From NCBI RefSeq assembly GCF_020595055.1, contig NZ_JAJDOO010000009.1, positions 112,027 to 176,026 on the forward strand: a stretch of DNA of 64,000 nucleotides, in the 5' to 3' direction. The notes beneath the pieces were generated by a model. It had not been told where the DNA came from. It did not search any database and worked only from the letters and a program-made list of their open reading frames with translations. Of the stretch, positions 61,802 through 64,000 are shown piece after piece. The stretch is from Desulfosporosinus shakirovi. Its GTDB lineage: Bacteria > Bacillota > Desulfitobacteriia > Desulfitobacteriales > Desulfitobacteriaceae. Numbering within the stretch: position 1 is the stretch's first letter; the number at the start of each line of letters is the position of its first letter. A program made the translations under genes and the position numbers.

Positions 61802-62407
61802 TTATAAAAATGTTTCGCTCCAAAGTATTTTTCGGGTAAGTTCTAAATAATCGCCTTCATAGACAAAATCTTTGGTGGAAATTAAGACCGCAATACCGTG
61901 TACCAAACCCCAACAGGCTAATACTAACGCATTCAAGTCAGTGATACAGCCTGCATCATTGCTTTGATTTTCCGATTGGTAGCGCACAATAGTATTATAG
62001 AATGTCCCGAAAGGCTGCACGTTATCTTTAAGGATTTCACAATTTTCATTATTCAAATGTTTTTTTAAGTCGCTTCGAAACAGCAACCGTAAATATTCCG
62101 GATTTTCAACAAAAAACTTAACATAGGTATAGCCCATTTCTTTGATTTGGCTTTTAATGTCGTTCGGATAGCTATTAATTGCTTCCTGAAGGCTCGAGTT
62201 AAATCTATGCTCAGCCTTAAGCGTAATCGCAATGATCAAATCATCCTTGTTTCTAAAATGCCTGTACGGCGCAGTATGACTTACACCGCAAGCTTTTGCC
62301 ACTTTGCGCAGTGAAAAATTTTCATATCCTTCTTCATCCAAAAGCTTTAAACCATTCTTAATCAATTCCGATTTTAAATTTTCGTGGTGATAACTCTCAT
62401 TTACCAA
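61802..62407 (-). CDS. TetR-family repressor
   Basis: A 201-residue regulator when started at TTG 62407, which has GGAGAGGAAG before it; ATGs at 62434 and 62452 would lie on or before the expected start of the transcript. The helix-turn-helix is in FSLRKVAKACGVSHTAPYRHF. The rest is a ligand-binding helical domain of the WHG type. It is divergent from two flavodoxin-like genes, and two palindromes in the shared region are likely its operators. Confidence 0.85.
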   Translation of the reverse strand: MVNESYHHENLKSELIKNGLKLLDEEGYENFSLRKVAKACGVSHTAPYRHFRNKDDLIIAITLKAEHRFNSSLQEAINSYPNDIKSQIKEMGYTYVKFFVENPEYLRLLFRSDLKKHLNNENCEILKDNVQPFGTFYNTIVRYQSENQSNDAGCITDLNALVLACWGLVHGIAVLISTKDFVYEGDYLELTRKILWSETFL

Positions 62408-62445
62408 GGGGTTATACTTCCTCTCCAAAAACATACTATTATTAT

Positions 62446-62451
62446 ACCACA
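62446..62451 (-). promoter_or_regulatory. -10 element of the tetR gene
   Basis: TATAAT on the minus strand, about 40 bases upstream of the chosen TTG start. Confidence 0.5.
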
Positions 62452-62461
62452 AAACAATAGT

Positions 62462-62480
62462 ATGTTTACATCGTAAACAT
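62462..62480. promoter_or_regulatory. TetR operator 1
   Basis: ATGTTTACATCGTAAACAT, a near-perfect palindrome next to the tetR promoter. Confidence 0.7.
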
Positions 62481-62494
62481 AGTGTGTTATTGTA

Positions 62495-62513
62495 ATGTTG
62501 ACATCGTAAACAT
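62495..62513. promoter_or_regulatory. TetR operator 2
   Basis: ATGTTGACATCGTAAACAT, one base different from operator 1 and 33 bases from it; it contains TTGACA. Confidence 0.7.
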
Positions 62514-62537
62514 TGTTGGGATTGAGGAGTGAGTTAA

Positions 62538-63098
62538 ATGAAAGCCCTATTGATTTCGGATAAGGAGTTTCAAACTAAAACCTATCAGAATCTGAAAAGT
62601 CTCCTGGAAAATTTTCTAAATACCCAGGGTTTGGAAATTAAGATATTCGAGGTTGGAACGGATGACCTGGCCTTTTGCATGGGCTGCTTTGGTTGCTGGA
62701 TCAAAAAACCTGGGGAATGTGTTATTAACGACAAAATGGCCCAAATCAACCGAAACGTTATGACCAGCGACGTGGTCATTTATCTAAACCCCATAATCTT
62801 TGGACAGTTCAGTGCAAATATTAAAAATGTTATCGACAGATACTTGCCCAATATGTTGCCGTTTTTTGAAATAAGACCAGATGGTTCAACGATGCATCCG
62901 CCCAGGTATGACACATACCCCAAGTCAGTTATTATTGGCTACGGTAGCATAATTTCCGAAGATGATAAACAGCTTTTTATTGACATTACAAAAAAACATC
63001 GCAGAAATATAGAGGTTATCATCTACGATGAAACACCTGAAACCATGATTGAGGCATTGACTAAAATGGAGCTTGGAAGGGTGGGTAATCTATTATGA
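62538..63098 (+). CDS. NADPH-dependent FMN reductase-like flavoprotein
   Basis: A 186-residue flavodoxin-fold protein, MKALLISDKEFQTKTYQNLK at the start. A CMGCFGCWIKKPGEC segment near residues 49-63 is typical of the iron-sulfur-flavoprotein/FMN-reductase group. GAGGAGTGAG ribosome site. It is divergent from TetR and overlaps the next gene by four bases. Confidence 0.83.
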   Translation: MKALLISDKEFQTKTYQNLKSLLENFLNTQGLEIKIFEVGTDDLAFCMGCFGCWIKKPGECVINDKMAQINRNVMTSDVVIYLNPIIFGQFSANIKNVIDRYLPNMLPFFEIRPDGSTMHPPRYDTYPKSVIIGYGSIISEDDKQLFIDITKKHRRNIEVIIYDETPETMIEALTKMELGRVGNLL

Positions 63099-63772
63099 AA
63101 AATATCGTTTTAATCAGTGCCAGTCCTAAGATGAAAGATCAATCTGTCTCTAAGAAACTCCTAGAAATGGTTGGCAACCGAATTGACGCAAATGCCTTCA
63201 ATAAAACATTTATAGACGTCAGACAATGCATTTCACACCATCAATTGCTTGAGGCTTTCGAAACACTTTCAAAGGCTGACGTTATTATTATTTCATTTCC
63301 TCTCTACTTTTTTTGTCTGCCGGGTATTTTAACACGATTCTTACAAGATTACTATGGTTATTCTACTGAAAACAAAGGGGTAAGAAACATAGTCAAAGTG
63401 TATGCTATTATTAACTGCGGGTTTCCCGAACCAGAGTTGAACCTTGAGGCTGTCAGAGTAATCAAGAGTTTCAGTCAACATATCAATGCCGAATTTTGTT
63501 TCGGCCTGCTGATCGGAGCAGGCCCCATGATGTTTGCCGCTAAGGATGCACCTTTTATGAAAAAACCTATCCAAAAGCTCAATAATGCTTTTTCAACAAT
63601 TGCAGAAACCCTAAACCATGAGCACGTTACAAGGACGGATAATATCTATATTGGCCTCAATTTCACGTTTTCCAGACAACTTTTCATGTTCTTTGGCAAC
63701 AGAAGCTGGGTTACAATGGCTCGAAAAAGCGGATTGAAAAAAAGGGATCTTTACAAGCAACCTTATTGTTAA
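63095..63772 (+). CDS. Second flavodoxin-like oxidoreductase
   Basis: A 225-residue protein that starts MKNIVLISASPKMKDQSVSK (flavodoxin-type phosphate loop) with a FPLYFFCLPGILTRFLQDYY segment near residue 70. It is coupled to the preceding gene by ATGA and should be repressed by TetR too. The substrate is unknown. Confidence 0.78.
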   Translation: MKNIVLISASPKMKDQSVSKKLLEMVGNRIDANAFNKTFIDVRQCISHHQLLEAFETLSKADVIIISFPLYFFCLPGILTRFLQDYYGYSTENKGVRNIVKVYAIINCGFPEPELNLEAVRVIKSFSQHINAEFCFGLLIGAGPMMFAAKDAPFMKKPIQKLNNAFSTIAETLNHEHVTRTDNIYIGLNFTFSRQLFMFFGNRSWVTMARKSGLKKRDLYKQPYC

Positions 63773-63792
63773 AATGTATCTTGCCCCTAGAA

Positions 63793-63814
63793 CGAAAAGC
63801 GGATGAGCTTTTCG
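63793..63814 (+). other. Hairpin after the flavoprotein genes
   Basis: Arms CGAAAAGC and GCTTTTCG, 20 bases after the stop codon, without a T-run. It may be a weak terminator. Confidence 0.35.
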
Positions 63815-63901
63815 CCACACTGCGACTCGTGACGCAAACTCCAGCAATGTGGATCCCGAACGGGTGGAACCCCGAACCCAAGTATCTTAAGTTACAGTAT
63901 A

Positions 63902-63947
63902 AACACACAGAGAGACTATCTCGTTAGAGATAGTCTCTCTGTGTGTT
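63902..63947 (-). terminator. rRNA operon terminator
   Basis: Twenty-one-base perfect arms around GTTA, directly after the 3' end of the 5S rRNA on the minus strand, followed by TTTATA. Confidence 0.88.
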
Positions 63948-63949
63948 AC

Positions 63950-64000
63950 CTGGCGATGACCTACTTTCCCAGGAGCTATGCTCCAAGTATCCTTGGCCCT
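63950..64000 (-). rRNA. rrf: 5S rRNA, 3' part
   Basis: The minus strand reads GGCCAAGGATACTTGG, GGGAAAGTAGGTCATCGCC, the conserved 3' end of bacterial 5S rRNA. The 5' part lies beyond the window. Confidence 0.92.

Overview
The window looks like the chromosome of an anaerobic, spore-former-type Firmicute of the Peptococcaceae (Desulfitobacterium/Desulfosporosinus-like). The indications are split pyrrolysyl-tRNA synthetase genes (pylSn and pylSc), MttB-family corrinoid methyltransferases, AGGAGG-type ribosome binding sites and an amino-acid fermentation operon. The genus is inferred from gene families, not from a search.

Region 1 (1-4.1 kb) is a methyl-transfer locus: the start of an MtgA-like methyl-corrinoid:tetrahydrofolate methyltransferase, a corrinoid protein, an MttB-family methyltransferase without pyrrolysine, and an APH-type kinase. 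Region 2 (4.1-21 kb) is an ethanolamine-utilization microcompartment operon on the minus strand, running eutM, eutL, eutE, a second eutM-like shell gene, a EutT-PduL fusion, an unrecognised gene, eutN, pduS-like, pduT-like, eutQ, eutB, eutC, eutA, a PocR/AraC regulator and a corrinoid protein. A sigma54 activator is encoded divergently. Region 3 (21-32.2 kb) holds a sodium:solute symporter with a small membrane protein, then pylB-pylC-pylD-pylSn-mttC-mttB (mttB has an in-frame amber codon), then tRNA-Pyl-pylSc-kinase. Five sigma54 promoters on the minus strand precede mtgA, the eut operon, the symporter, pylB and tRNA-Pyl. Each has a related AGTCA-N4-TGACT-like element upstream, so these units look like one sigma54 regulon.

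Region 4 (32.5-45.6 kb): after a short-chain dehydrogenase comes a second pyrrolysine locus. A G3E GTPase and a UroD-type methyltransferase fused to a thioredoxin-like domain run leftward. mtmC, mtmB (in-frame amber), a second tRNA-Pyl, pylB, pylC, pylD, pylSn and a MetH-activation-domain-like protein run rightward. A MocR regulator follows. This locus has no pylSc, so both PylSn proteins and both tRNAs must share the single PylSc. The divergent promoter region carries two oppositely oriented pairs of GATACAATT-type boxes, plausible MocR sites.

Region 5 (45.6-64 kb) is mostly housekeeping or fermentation: an SPFH protein with a ribbon-helix-helix protein, flotillin with NfeD, a buk-ptb-iorA-iorB operon for 2-oxoacid fermentation, an NlpC/P60 hydrolase, a radical SAM/DUF4130 pair, cysK, an FAD-dependent dehydrogenase, and a TetR regulator divergent from two flavodoxin-like oxidoreductases. 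The 3' end of a 5S rRNA gene with its terminator lies at the right edge.

Working hypothesis (inference): the sigma54 regulon demethylates choline- or methylamine-type compounds with MttB proteins and degrades the ethanolamine product in the microcompartment. Methyl groups would go to tetrahydrofolate through MtgA. A separately controlled MocR unit would handle monomethylamine.
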